Shown one piece after another: positions 32,202-43,311 of a stretch of 64,000 bases of DNA. Source of the DNA: Smallanthus sonchifolius (taxonomy: Eukaryota; Streptophyta; Magnoliopsida; Asterales; Asteraceae); NCBI GenBank assembly GCA_023525975.1, contig CM042030.1:22562350-22626349 (forward strand). Reading direction: 5' to 3'. The notes under the pieces were generated by a model. That model saw nothing but the letters and a program-made list of their open reading frames with translations, was not told the origin of the DNA and did not search any database. The stretch's first letter is position 1; each line of letters opens with the position of its first letter. The position numbers and the translations under genes are program-made.

Positions 32202-32601
32202 AATGTTAAAGAGTAAATTATCGTTTGCGTCCCTGTGGTTTACATGATTTAACACAATGCGTCAATAACACGAATTTTTAACGCTTTGAGTACCTATGGT
32301 ATACAATCTGTAACACTCTGAGCCCCTGGGCCTAACTTCGTTAAATTCTTTCCGTTAAGTTTCGTTTCGACAGGGGTATCTGCGGATAGCCTTAACTAGA
32401 TCAGCAGCAAAACTTAACTATCCGCAGCATGTCGAAACTAAACTTAACGGAAAGAATTTAACGAAGTTAGGCCTAGGGACTCAGAGTGTTACAGATTGTA
32501 TACCACAGGTACTCAAGGCGTTAAAAATTCGTGTTAGGGACGCATTTGTGTTAAATCGTGTAAATCACATGGACGCAAACGGTAATTTACTCAATGTTAA
32601 A
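32202..32601. mobile_element. Fold-back Mutator-type MITE
   Basis: The element proper is 32211-32592 (382 bp), flanked by 9-bp duplications AATGTTAAA (32202-32210, 32593-32601). Two arms of ~180 bp with high identity face each other, starting GAGTAAATTA, with a loop of only ~30 nt near 32397-32430. A transcript would form one long near-perfect hairpin. The innermost arms read CTGCGGATAG/CTATCCGCAG and the loop has CAGCAGCAA, words that also occur in the Sirevirus hairpins. Confidence 0.92.
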
Positions 32602-34451
32602 TATACTACATCCTTATCCATTTCTTTAAAATTATAATGATAAGAAATAAGATGTGAAGGGTTTTTAAAAAACGAACATTTTTTTTATAAAATGATAATT
32701 TTTAATTAAATTATAAAGATAAGATAAAGAAACTGATGTGAATACTTTTAGATACACACTTATGGGAATATATATTTTTATGATATAAACTTCATCCTCA
32801 CTTATCAGAATGGAATATACCTTTTGGTCTATAACTATACATGTATTTATTTTCCAACCATATAAATAAAAGTATCTTTCTACGTCAAAAATAAAAATTA
32901 TATACTAAACGTTATAAAACTATTGGAATTTCCGCGCGTTGCATCATGAATTCCGCATAAGATACAAAAATAAAATAGTCAAAGGATATCAAAACATGTG
33001 TTTTACATAGGTCGAAAATCATAAAAAAATACCGATACTGGAGCCGATGTTTGGTCCGTTACTAAAATAAAAAAAATCACAACGGTACATTATAAGAAAA
33101 TCATTAAAGAAATAAAAAAACGTAGGAAAGAAATTAAATAAAATGTAAGAAAATAATTTTAAAAAAAGTAAAAAAAAAATAAAAGTCGGCATCACTACTA
33201 GAAAAAATACCGTAGGAAAGAACCTAAATAAAATGTAAGAAAATAATTTTAAAAAAACCTAAAAATAAACCTTTAAAAAGCTAAACCATAAAAACTATAT
33301 CCAAACACCTAACCACTCCATCCCCCTCAAAAAAAAAAAACTTAAATCCTTCCACCCCTAAAAAACCTAAATCTCTCCCAACCCCACCTCCCAAATACCT
33401 AAATCCCCTCCACTCACCCCCAAAAACCTAAACCTCACCCTCCAAAAACCTAAACCTCACCCTCCAAAAACATAAATCCCCACACCCCCACCCCCAAAAA
33501 CTTTGACCAACCGGTTTCAACGCTGCTGGAATAAGCTAAATCAGAGTTCGTTTGATCCGGTTTTGGTTAAAAAAGAAATAATTTGTTAGGTTTTTTTAAC
33601 AAGCATTCACTTCTTATTTGAACCTCACTTGTACATATATAGAATCTATCACAATTAACGGTTATTGTTTAAATTGGAGTTAATTGTGACTTTAGACGGA
33701 AAGTGGAGCGTGTGTGGGGTATAATTCTCCGCCAATTTTCAATTAAAGTTGAATTGCAATACATAAACAAAACATACAGTGAGACCATCCACTTTAACTT
33801 ACTAGTATTATTAATGATATTATAATATTCCTTAAAATCTTTATAGCTAATATTCGATAATGCTATTCAAAATGTTATGTCTGTAATATCTGTTGTTTAA
33901 AATTCTGTCAATATTTTATGTCATTTTTCCAAAATACTTTTAACTAAAACATAACGGTACTACATATATCGAACCTTTTAGTTGACCAAAACATTCAGAA
34001 ACAAAAAATAAAATGTCTATAGATGACCTCTCCTCTTCTTGTTTCTCCATTAATTCAGCATTGTATATGCACCTATGTTCATGTCTCTTGATTCTCTTCA
34101 TGTTCATGGCCTTCTCGTGCTACGCCCACATTGATTATGTTTTCATGGTGATTTAAGGCTTCTGCGATCAAATCAAGCTTCTTTTCTTAACATTACTGTT
34201 TCTACTTTTGGTTTTTCTCTCTGTATTCTTCCATGGCTGGAGAACCCCAACCATGAGAAAGAGCTGCTTGATGGATGTTTTTGTGGAGTTTTATTGGTTC
34301 TAGTCATTCTTTTGTTTTTCGCTTTCTTTCCGGCTTGATCAAAGTGGTGGATTTTGGTGTTATTATTGTTGAAGATGGTGGACCGGTGGAGGTGTTTTCT
34401 GATATGGTTGTTCCGGTGAAGTTTTCTGGTTGAAAATGTTGGCGGCTTAAT
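32602..34451. other. Intergenic AT-rich stretch with a single CACTA-type terminus
   Basis: No gene is supported. A CACTA-superfamily-like terminus, CACTACTAGAAAAA, is at 33193-33206, with no partner terminus recognised in the window. A ~36-bp A-rich word occurs twice nearby (33140-33170 and 33230-33260). A C/A-rich low-complexity run lies at 33320-33495. The 115-codon minus-strand frame at 34520-34173 has no recognisable domain and runs into the hAT-like element. Confidence 0.6.
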
Positions 34452-35944
34452 GGTGCAGCCAGTGGCGGATACAGGAATTTTTTTCAAGGGGTTCACTGTT
34501 TTTAGATATTTCAATTTCATAGGGCTGGATATAAAAATTCCGGGTCGGTTCGATGGTTCGGGTCGGGCAGGGGCGGCTTAACCAATTTGGGGGCCCCAAG
34601 CGAACTAAAAATTTGAGGCCCTTTTCTAAAAGTCATGTTATAAACCATTTCTTTTTATTCAATTGAAGCATCCCATTTATTTCATTATTCTTTTTACCGT
34701 TTTGAGAAACTAGACTCGTAAGTTCGGTTTCAATTTGACATTGAATTATTTGTAAAAAAGATAAGAAATATCAAAGATAGTAGGCAATTAGTAATCAATA
34801 TATAATAGCAATTAGTAATTTATATGTAATAGGTAATTAGGGATAAATGTAACCTGAAGATTGAAGATAGAAATCCAGGTTCAAGGAAGCCAATTAGTAA
34901 GAAATTCTAAATCACATAACAAACCTAACATCAGTTAAAAGAAATCATTCCATCAAGTACATAACACTCTATTATTAACAAAGTAATTGGCAATTAGTGT
35001 GTTTTCTGAATGTATTATTTCAAATCCAGTGAAAATTAATACAAATATACAATGATTCATATGTGGGTAATCATGGCCAGTTTGAGGAATGCAGAATATG
35101 CAGAAAATGGAACAAGACATAAAAAAAAGCTTACAATAAACCTAAAAACCAATGTTATCTTTCTTACCTCTACTTATATTCTACATAATAGATTAATAAT
35201 CAAATTCTAATTATCATCTAAAATCTAAATAACATCTAAAATTCAAATTAACATCTAAAATCTAAATTAATATCTAAACTAACATTCAAATTAACATTAA
35301 AATTAACCTTAGATTTTATTTTTCAAACAAGTAAACAAAAAACAACCAAACAAGAAGGAATAATTACTAACCTAGTAACCTGTGGTGGAGTCGTCAGTCG
35401 TGGATGGTGCGGACTGCGGTGGGTCGACGGCGGAAGCCGGCAGGGGAGCAGCAGTAGTGGGCGGCGGCTGCCGGCAGGGGAGCAGCAACTGTTGAAGGAG
35501 GGCAGGGGCTGGAGCTACGACCTGCTGCGTGCTGCTTCTTTGAGTTCTATTTATTTTCCCTAATTTCTCAATGAGATCTATCTTTTCTTTTTTATTTGTT
35601 ATAGCAGGCTACCAACCCAAGTGAAGGCCCAACAAAAACAAGAAACAAATTAAATGACCAATTGAAATTTGAAACAATTAAAAGGCCCACCAGTTAAGAG
35701 TGAGACAAGGGAGAAATCAACTTAAAAAAAGGTTTTAAAAAATGTGAGTGAAGGGATTTGAACCCACAACCTCCATGTTATAATGCAAAGCTTAAACCAC
35801 TACACCACTTGTTATACTTTGTAAGGGGGTTCACCCTACAATTTTTTAAGGGGTTCACCCTAGTTTTTTACCTAGCGTTACACTATAATTTCGAAACTCG
35901 GGGGGTTCCTGTGAACCCCTCCGACACAAGTAAATCCGCCCCTG
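34452..35944. mobile_element. hAT-like non-autonomous DNA transposon
   Basis: The element proper is 34460-35944 (1,485 bp). Its ends are CAGTGGCGGAT (left) and ATCCGCCCCTG (right), an imperfect hAT-type inverted repeat. The left 8-bp duplication is GGTGCAGC (34452-34459). The right copy is at 43304-43311, moved there because an Athila-like element inserted directly after 35944. A second CAGGGGCGG terminus at 34568 suggests a further nested or fused family member. No transposase is seen. A SINE-like segment lies inside at about 35745-35830. Confidence 0.82.
35745..35830 (-). mobile_element. tRNA-derived SINE-like segment
   Basis: The minus strand carries an A box (TAGTGGTTTAAG, 35802-35791) and a B box (GGTTCAAATCC, 35764-35754). 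They lie inside the hAT-like element. Borders and duplication are not resolved. A tRNA pseudogene is the alternative. Confidence 0.6.
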
Positions 35945-35949
35945 GGTGC

Positions 35950-37302
35950 TGATGTGTAGGTGTTCGTTGGGTGTTTATGATGCTTAACTATACGTTTTTA
36001 TGTGTGATTTAGCATGGAACGCGTTTACTTTGCATGTGTTTATGATTTGTAGGTGTTTGGATGCTAAGTACGTGTTTTGGAAGCATTAGAGAGGAAGTAG
36101 AGGGTTTGGATCGGAAACTATGCAAAAGATGGAGCCTGATGTGGAAGTTCTGGAAGCTGAATCTTGAAACATACATATCTCGAGCTAGAAAATGAGTTAC
36201 GAGACCCATAATATATGAATCTTGGGTAGCTCGAGAAGCCGAATCCAAATATTTAGTTAAAAAAAATACACTAGGGGCGTAAGCTTACGCCCTAGGAGCG
36301 TAAGCTTACGCCGGTAACATTTTCTAAACAGAAGCTTCAGCTCGACGGAGTAAGCTTACGCCCCCAGCGTAAGCATACGCTAGTTACGTTTCAGACGCGG
36401 ATTTTTAGTGAAACAGCTGATTTTCAGTGTTTAATTGGGGGTTTCTTCCCCAAATTCAAAATCCTCTTTTTGACATCAGTTCTTGGGCGATTTTGGGAGT
36501 TCTTGGAGGCTAAGGAACACGATTCTAACATCCAATTGAAGATTGATACTCGAAAGATTGAAAGATTGAAGATGAATTCCACAACCATGAGCGGCTAATC
36601 CACCGGTAATCATTCCCGGGTGGATTGTTTGTAAATTTTTAGGGTTTTATCATGTTCTAGCTTTGAGAAACAATTCTTGTAATCGTTTGGTTTGAAATAC
36701 TTGAATCTTTGTGTTTAGTATGGTTATGAACTCACGGGAGTCGATAAATTCTTGCATCGTTGACCCCGTTAGATGATAATTGCTATGAACTTTGATTTGT
36801 GTTGAATCTTTTGATTAATCTAATTCTATATTGCATATATTTGTCTCGATTTCATTCGTGAATATTGTCTTACACTATTTGCCGATGATGTATGAATGTT
36901 GATGTTCTTGGTTAGATTTGGTTAATTTGATTTGGATAACCGTTTGATTGCTTGAACTCATATGTTGGTGTGATAATCCCTAATTACTTGTGAACTTGAA
37001 ACCCGGGCGTGATTCCCTTTTAATTATTGTTACAATCTAAATCGTTTATTTACTACTTGATTACTATTGATCATAATTGTTACTTGATAATCCTTGTTTG
37101 TTGAGTTTGATAAGTTTCACTTAAATCATTGCTTGTGTTTGGTCAGAAAGACCCATTGCCACTTCATAAATCACTTTGTCAATTGAAGTTAAGCACCGAC
37201 CACAAACTCTTTGTGGTTCGACACCCTTCTTACCCTAACTAGTTTAAGGTGATTAGGACACTCTAATTCTTTATCTTTGACCCGTCCCTTCGACACCGAT
37301 CA
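35950..37302 (+). repeat. 5' LTR of the Athila-like element
   Basis: 1,353 bp, TGATGTGTAGG...ACCGATCA. Contains perfect palindromes around AAGCTT, for example GGCGTAAGCTTACGCC (near 36286) and further GCGTAAGCTTACGC copies to 36390. A 15-bp segment of this array is missing in the other LTR. Confidence 0.93.
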
Positions 37303-37307
37303 AATTT

Positions 37308-37325
37308 TGGCGCCGTTGCCGGGGA
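37308..37325 (+). other. Primer-binding site, tRNA-Asp type
   Basis: TGGCGCCGTTGCCGGGGA, five nucleotides after the LTR end, matches the PBS usual for Athila-type Ty3/gypsy elements (tRNA-Asp). Confidence 0.88.
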
Positions 37326-37455
37326 GTGTGTGCGCTTGATGTTTTATTTTAATTAATTCGTGTGACTATTTGTTACTTGTTTTGTTTGGTTAATCTTCTT
37401 CTATTTTTGTGTTACGCGTGGTGTTTGTTTGTGTGTGCAGGTGACAGATTAGTGC

Positions 37456-39272
37456 ATGCGTACCCGTTCATCCGGGAGGACTTCACCGCTTGTTTTTGAA
37501 CCAGAAATTGAGAAGATAGCAAGGCAAAACCGAACCCAACAACAAAATCTACAACCTATTTCATCGGAACCATCATCTATGGATGGTCGAAACAGTCATT
37601 CCGGATCTAGCATGAGAAACCGTGGCCCAACTCCAAACAGAGGCCCTATCCCTAACCGCCCACCAACTCCACCTCACCGAACCCAAACCCCATCTATACC
37701 TATCAATAACAACCTACCCCGTGGTTCGGGTCCATTTCAACACAACCGACCCGTTAACATCCGTACCAATCCCACGTACCAAGGAAGAAGGGGATCACAA
37801 CAAAATCAAACCCCTCCGGGAAATGTCTTTGGAGCTCAACCAAGAAACGACAATGAGGGCGATGGTTGGGGGGATGACGATGGTGAAGACTTTGGGTATG
37901 ATGATAATGAAGAGGTTGGGAATGGTAATGGGTTTGGAGATTACGAGTACGAAGATGGTGAGCGGAGCCAATATGGAGAATACAATGAGGGGCAAGTATT
38001 TGAAGAGGAAGAAGAGGTGAATTATGTTCACCAAAGACCGAGACAACCAATGGGTCGAACGGGTAGACCCGATAGACCTGTTTATCCTCCTAGATAAGAA
38101 GGGAGGAGATTTAATGGGGGCTACAATAATGAAAACCGAAGACAACCGGTAGCCCCTATTGGTGGAGTTAATGGTCGCTTTCGACCGGCTATTTCGGAGA
38201 ATGCTTCTCCAATTGTTCCACCAATTCCGGGAATGAGGAGGTTCAAGTCAAGACCGAATTACATCAACGTCCTTCCCCATTTTCATGGCATGGTAACCGA
38301 AGAACCATACACTCATCTAGCCGAGTTTGCCGCCATTTGTAGCACTATTGGGGATGAAAACTTTGACCAAAATGAGGTCAAACTCTGACTTTTTCAGTTT
38401 TCCCTCAAAGATAGAGCAAAGCAATGGTTCATCACATTGCCGGCTAATAGCATCCACACATGGGATGAAATGCAACAAGTTTTCTTGGACGAATATTACT
38501 CGGTTGCAAAGACGGATGACTCCCGAATTGAGATTCGGACTTTTCAACAACAAACAGGTGAACCTTTACATGAAGCTTTGTTGTTGAGGAAATGTCCCCA
38601 CCATCAAATCGAGTTGTGGGAACTAGTGAAGTGCTTTGTGGATGGTTTGACTCAAGAGGAGAGGAAGTACTTGAAGTCCACAAGTAATGGGACATTGTTG
38701 TCTAATCCCGAAGAAGATGATTGGGATTTCTTAGAAAGAATGAGCCAAAGTTCAAAAGCCGAGGCATCAGCTAGCCGAAGAGCCAAACACCCAATTTCAA
38801 AATCTGCCCCGGACTATGAGACGAAAGAGAGGTTAGCTTCTATGGAGAAAGAGTTGGCCTTGTTGAAAAAAGGAGAGAAAAAGGAAGTAGCGGGAGTGAA
38901 AACTCGTTTTGATGTTTGTGAGAGTTGTGGAGATTTGGGGCACAAAACCATGAGTTGCCCATTCCAAGAAGGTAGACAAGAAGACGTGAACCAAGTTTAT
39001 GGTGATAGGAAACCATATGATACAAACTCAAACTCCTATCACCCGAGCTCGAGGAATCATCCCAATTTCAAATATGGGGACGCGTCAAACCAATTGAACC
39101 CAAATTTTCAAGGTTCAAATCAAGGTACTTCGTCATACCAACCTCGTCAACAAAGCAATTATAATTCGGGTGGTTACCAAAGGAGCTCTTATAACAATAA
39201 CCGGAACACAAATTACCCCCCAAGGAATTACAATCAAGACCATCAACAACAAGATGAGTCATCAGGGGGGTG
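37456..39272 (+). pseudogene. gag: Athila-type gag with two nonsense codons
   Basis: One frame from ATG 37456, with stops at 38095 (TAA) and 38386 (TGA in place of the expected Arg codon, a C-to-T change), continuing to 39272. The N-terminal ~210 residues are disordered (Pro/Asn/Gln, then Gly/Asp/Glu). The capsid domain follows (FSLKDRAKQWFITLPANSIHTW, then FQQQTGEPLHEALLLRKCPHH), then a CCHC knuckle CESCGDLGHKTMSC (near 38928-38970) and an Asn/Gln-rich tail. A run of six G at about 39266-39271 coincides with the frame change to the protease ORF. Confidence 0.88.
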
Positions 39273-39340
39273 ATAATGCGGTTAATTCAAAGTTGGATGC
39301 ACTATTGGAGATGATGAAATAATCAAAGAAGGAGAATGAA

Positions 39341-40255
39341 GTGAGAGACAAGTCTTTTGTGGCATTGGAGAGACAAGTTGGGCAATTAGCACAAGAAATA
39401 GCTCAACTCAAACAAAATGAAGGTAAATTGCCAAGTGACACCACTTTGAACCCAAAACATCATGTTAGTGCAATTGATGTAGCCCATGGTAATGAAGAAT
39501 GTGAAGAAAGAGAAGAGGAAGAAATTGAGTTTGGAGAACCCTTAGTTCCTATTCAAATTGGGGAATTTAAAACCAAATTGGCATTATTAGATTATGGAGC
39601 GGGGGTGAGCATTTTACCGGGGAGCATATATGACCAATACAATTTTGGTCCATTAGAAGAATACACCACCACCTTGGTGTTAGCGAATGCTACACGCACG
39701 CGGCCTCAGGGGAAATTAGTGGGAGTGGCTGTGAAGATTGGAGAATTTTACTATCCGGGAGATTTCTTGGTGCTCGATTATGCACCACTTGCTAAGGAGG
39801 AGGAGGAGCCACAAGTGATTTTGGGAAGACCGTTTTTGGCAACCGCAAATGCGCAAATCAATTGCCGAAATGGAACTGTTGACATGACCTTTGGGAATCG
39901 TAAGTTGAACATAAATGTTTTTTCAAATTTATTTACATATTCGGTTGAAAAGAAATGTTCAAAATCAGTTACTACTAACGTGTGTCATCCTCGTGCCAAG
40001 GCAAATGAGGGTGACACCAAAAAGAAAGGTATTATGTTTGACATGTTTAATGTGAAAGACGAGCCGAAGGAAATCGAGAAGAAAACTGAGAAGTTGAAAG
40101 ATGCAAAGAAGCCACCCGACCATGTCCAACATCCGAACGAGAAAGGAGATTTGTTTGATGTGGAATTTACAAGAGAGGAGACTTGGAGTTGGAGTGATAA
40201 TAACCAAGGTGGTGAGGGAGCTAATGGAAGCAAGTTTGTGTTTCAACCTCCATAA
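39341..40255 (+). CDS. Athila-type retroviral-like aspartic protease domain protein (304 aa)
   Basis: The frame follows gag after a shift at the G-run and a TAA near 39320. An N-terminal helix (VALERQVGQLAQEIAQL) continues the gag tail. The protease domain has the active-site motif LLDYGAGVSILPG (near residue 82; the usual form is DLGAS), flap-region sequence, and ILGRPFLATANAQINC. Then comes a charged Lys/Glu tail ending WSWSDNNQ...FVFQPP. No RT follows, so the polyprotein ends early. The frame itself is open. Confidence 0.88.
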   Translation: MRDKSFVALERQVGQLAQEIAQLKQNEGKLPSDTTLNPKHHVSAIDVAHGNEECEEREEEEIEFGEPLVPIQIGEFKTKLALLDYGAGVSILPGSIYDQYNFGPLEEYTTTLVLANATRTRPQGKLVGVAVKIGEFYYPGDFLVLDYAPLAKEEEEPQVILGRPFLATANAQINCRNGTVDMTFGNRKLNINVFSNLFTYSVEKKCSKSVTTNVCHPRAKANEGDTKKKGIMFDMFNVKDEPKEIEKKTEKLKDAKKPPDHVQHPNEKGDLFDVEFTREETWSWSDNNQGGEGANGSKFVFQPP

Positions 40256-41966
40256 GGAGGTAATGTCAGGCTGAGGACAATAAACTTAGCGCTAACCGGG
40301 AGGCAACCCGGCTCGTGATTGTCTTTATTTTGTCTTTGTTTTGTTTTGTGTTGTGTGTTTTAGTTTCATCACCACAGCAACACTCAAGTGTGGGGAAGAC
40401 TCATGGAAGACTTACGAGTCCATTTTTGGTGGTGGTTTAGGCACTCTATGATCGCCTCTAATCAGGTCCACGTACTCTTTCTCATATTTATGTTACTTTG
40501 ATTGAACTATATTATTTTTGTTTGTTTTTGTGTGTTTTGGTGTGTTTTTGTTTGAAACTTGGTTGATTGTGGTTGGGTTGGTGCTTATAGTTATGGTAAT
40601 CTTTGAGTTGGATATTTGGAGATATTGGGTATTGGATGTTTTGCACCCACAAACCACACTTTTATATTTCATAACTATTTACATTGGGACAATGTAAGGT
40701 TTAAGTGTGGGGATGTGAAAAATCTTGAAAACCATACAAATTTTTTGATAATTGTTTTGCAAAGTGTTTGGTAGAGGTCTTTGGTCATGGTTAATTCATT
40801 AAATTACTTGATTAAGTTTTTCCAACAAATGTTTAAAAAAAATATTAAAAATTTGAAATGTTGGAGTCGGGAGTAACAAAATTGAAGGTGACGGTTTGCA
40901 TACACATGTCGGTAACCTATTTTCCATTATGTTGTGAGATTTTGAGCTAAATTGATATAAATATTCTCTTACTTGAGTGTTTAGCCACTTTGTTTCACAT
41001 TTTAGAACTTGCATATTATTGATACATGTTGAGACCTTGAACCAATTAATTGCACAAAAATGATAAAGGCATTAGGAGAAACCTTTTTATTTTTAGCCAT
41101 TTTTATACCCTTACCCGTTAATATCCACTAGATGCCCATTCTGAGCCTATACCTTTTCGTTTGACAAAACCCATAACATTAGCCCTTTCACCTTTTTAGC
41201 CTTCTCTTTTTAAACCCGTGAGTTGGAATTCAATTAACTTAGATTGTTGTAGTTGCGGTTGCAATTGAAAAAAAAATGAATGAAAAAGAAATGCAAAAAT
41301 ATTATTGGGTCAACATGTGCCCAAAGGTTTTGAGTATTAGTTTGAATTACAATAAAAGATGTTATTGGGTCAGTTTAACCCAAGTTTCATTTGATAGTTT
41401 GAAAAAATAAGAACTTTAGTGTTGATGGGTCATTTATACTCATAGTAGAGATTTGAAAGTTTTAGATTGATTTGTAACTTCATTAGTTGAATTCCACTTA
41501 CCTATAGCCACTTTAAAAAATCACTATCCATGCCCATAACCCTAGCCTACATTACAACCCTTAAAAGACCTTTTGATTTGTGCATGTTAGTTGTGTTAGT
41601 AGGAGGAGATGTGATCAATATGCAAGCTTATGATAATGTGGTTCATTGTTTGGGTTTGAATGAAAAATACTGGCACATCATCGCTAGTCTAGATATGAAA
41701 CCGAGGGGAGTGATTGATTGTGAGGGGTGTGTGCATGCAAAGCCATAACTAGATATGAGTTAAGCGCGTTCCAATATTTCCTTTTGTTTAAAAATTCATC
41801 GATGGTTTGTTAGATTGTAAATCTGTTGAGAGTATAATTCTTATGAATTTTGCATGACCTTGGACCTTAGCTTATGTTTAGTTAAAACAATTGTTTGAGA
41901 TTTTGAAATGTGGATTTGAAGCAAAAGACTTTGCTTGAGGGCAAGCAAAACTCAAGTGTGGGGATG
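40256..41966 (+). other. Non-coding 3' region and PPT of the Athila-like element
   Basis: No pol domain is found here. The words CAAGTGTGGGGA occur at about 40386, 40703 and 41953; the last, ending GGGGATG before the LTR TG at 41967, is the likely polypurine tract. A 72-codon frame at 41530-41748 is not recognised. Confidence 0.7.
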
Positions 41967-43303
41967 TGATGTGTAGGTGTTCGTTGGGTGTTTATGATGC
42001 TTAACTATACGTTTTTATGTGTGATTTAGCATGGAACGCGTTTACTTTGCATGTGTATATGATTTGTAGGTGTTTGGATGCTAAGTACGTGTTTTGGAAG
42101 CATTAGAGAGGAAGTAGAGGGTTTGGATCGGAAAATATGCAAAAGATGGAGGCTGATGTGGAAGTTCTGGAAGCTGAATCTTGAAACAGACATATCTCGA
42201 GCTAGAAAATGAGTTACGAGACCCATAATATATGAATCTTGGGTAGCTCGAGAAGCCGAATCCAAATATTTGGTTAAAAAAATACACTAGGGGCGTAAGC
42301 TTAAGCTTACGCTGGTAACATTTTCTGAACAGAAGCTTCAGCTCGACGGAGTAAGCTTACGCCCCCAGCGTAAGCTTACGCCGGTTACATTTCAGACGCG
42401 GATTTTTAGTGAAACAGCTGATTTTCAGTGTTTAATTGGGGGTTTCTTCCCCAAATTCGAAATCCTCTTTTTGACATCAGTTCTTGGGCGATTTTGGGAG
42501 TTCTTGGAGGCTAAGGAACACGATTCTAACATCCAATTAAAGATTGATACTCGAAAGATTGAAAGATTGAAGATGAATTCCACAACCATGAGCGGCTAAT
42601 CCATCGGTAATCATTCCCGGGTGGATTGTTTGTAAGTTTTTAGGGTTTTATCATGTTCTAGCTTTGAGAAACAATTCTTGTAATCGTTTGGTTTGAAATA
42701 CTTGAATCTTTGTGTTTAGTATGGTTATGAACTCACGGGAGTCGATAAATTCTTGCACCATTGACCCCGATAGATGATAATTGCTATGAACTTTGATTTG
42801 TGTTGAATCTTTTGATTAATCTAATTCTATATTGCATACATTTGTCTCGATTTCATTCGTGAATATTGTCTTACACTATTTGCCGATGATGTATGAATGT
42901 TGATGTTCTTGGTTAGATTTGGTTAATTTGATTTGGATAACCGTTTGATTGCTTGAACTCATATGTTGGTGTGATAATCCCTAATTACTTGTGAACTTGA
43001 AACCCGGGCGTGATTCCCTTTTAATTATTGTTACAATCTAAATCGTTTATTTACTACTTGATTACTATTGATCATAATTGTTACTTGATAATCCTTGTTT
43101 GTTGAGTTTGATAAGTTTCACTTAAATCATTGCTTGTGTTTGGTCAGAAAAACCCATTGCCACTTCATAAATCACTTTGTCAATTGAAGTTAAGCACCGA
43201 CCACAAACTCTTCGTGGTTCGACACCCTTCTTACCCTAACTAGTTTAAGGTGATTAGGACACTCTAATTCTTTATCTTTGACCGGTCCCTTCGATACCGA
43301 TCA
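41967..43303 (+). repeat. 3' LTR of the Athila-like element
   Basis: 1,337 bp, direct repeat of 35950-37302. Its palindrome array is shorter. Followed by the GGTGC target duplication, which is also part of the hAT duplication GGTGCAGC. Confidence 0.93.
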
Positions 43304-43311
43304 GGTGCAGC

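Larger units (their letters stand above)
35945..43308 (+). mobile_element. Athila-like LTR element carrying only gag and protease (TR-GAG type)
   Basis: The element proper is 35950-43303 (7,354 bp), with perfect 5-bp duplications GGTGC (35945-35949, 43304-43308). LTRs are 35950-37302 and 41967-43303. The PBS is of tRNA-Asp type. gag and an aspartic protease are followed directly by a non-coding 3' region; no RT, RNase H or integrase is present between 40256 and 41966. By eye the LTRs differ by about two dozen substitutions plus small indels (near 1.7%), roughly 0.6-0.7 My under 1.3e-8 per site per year. It must have been mobilised by enzymes from a related element. Confidence 0.92.

Noticed and set aside
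33320..33495. CCTAAACC-like run suggestive of interstitial telomere repeats
   Set aside because: The units are irregular (CCTCACCCTCCAAAAA) and do not match the CCCTAAA repeat.
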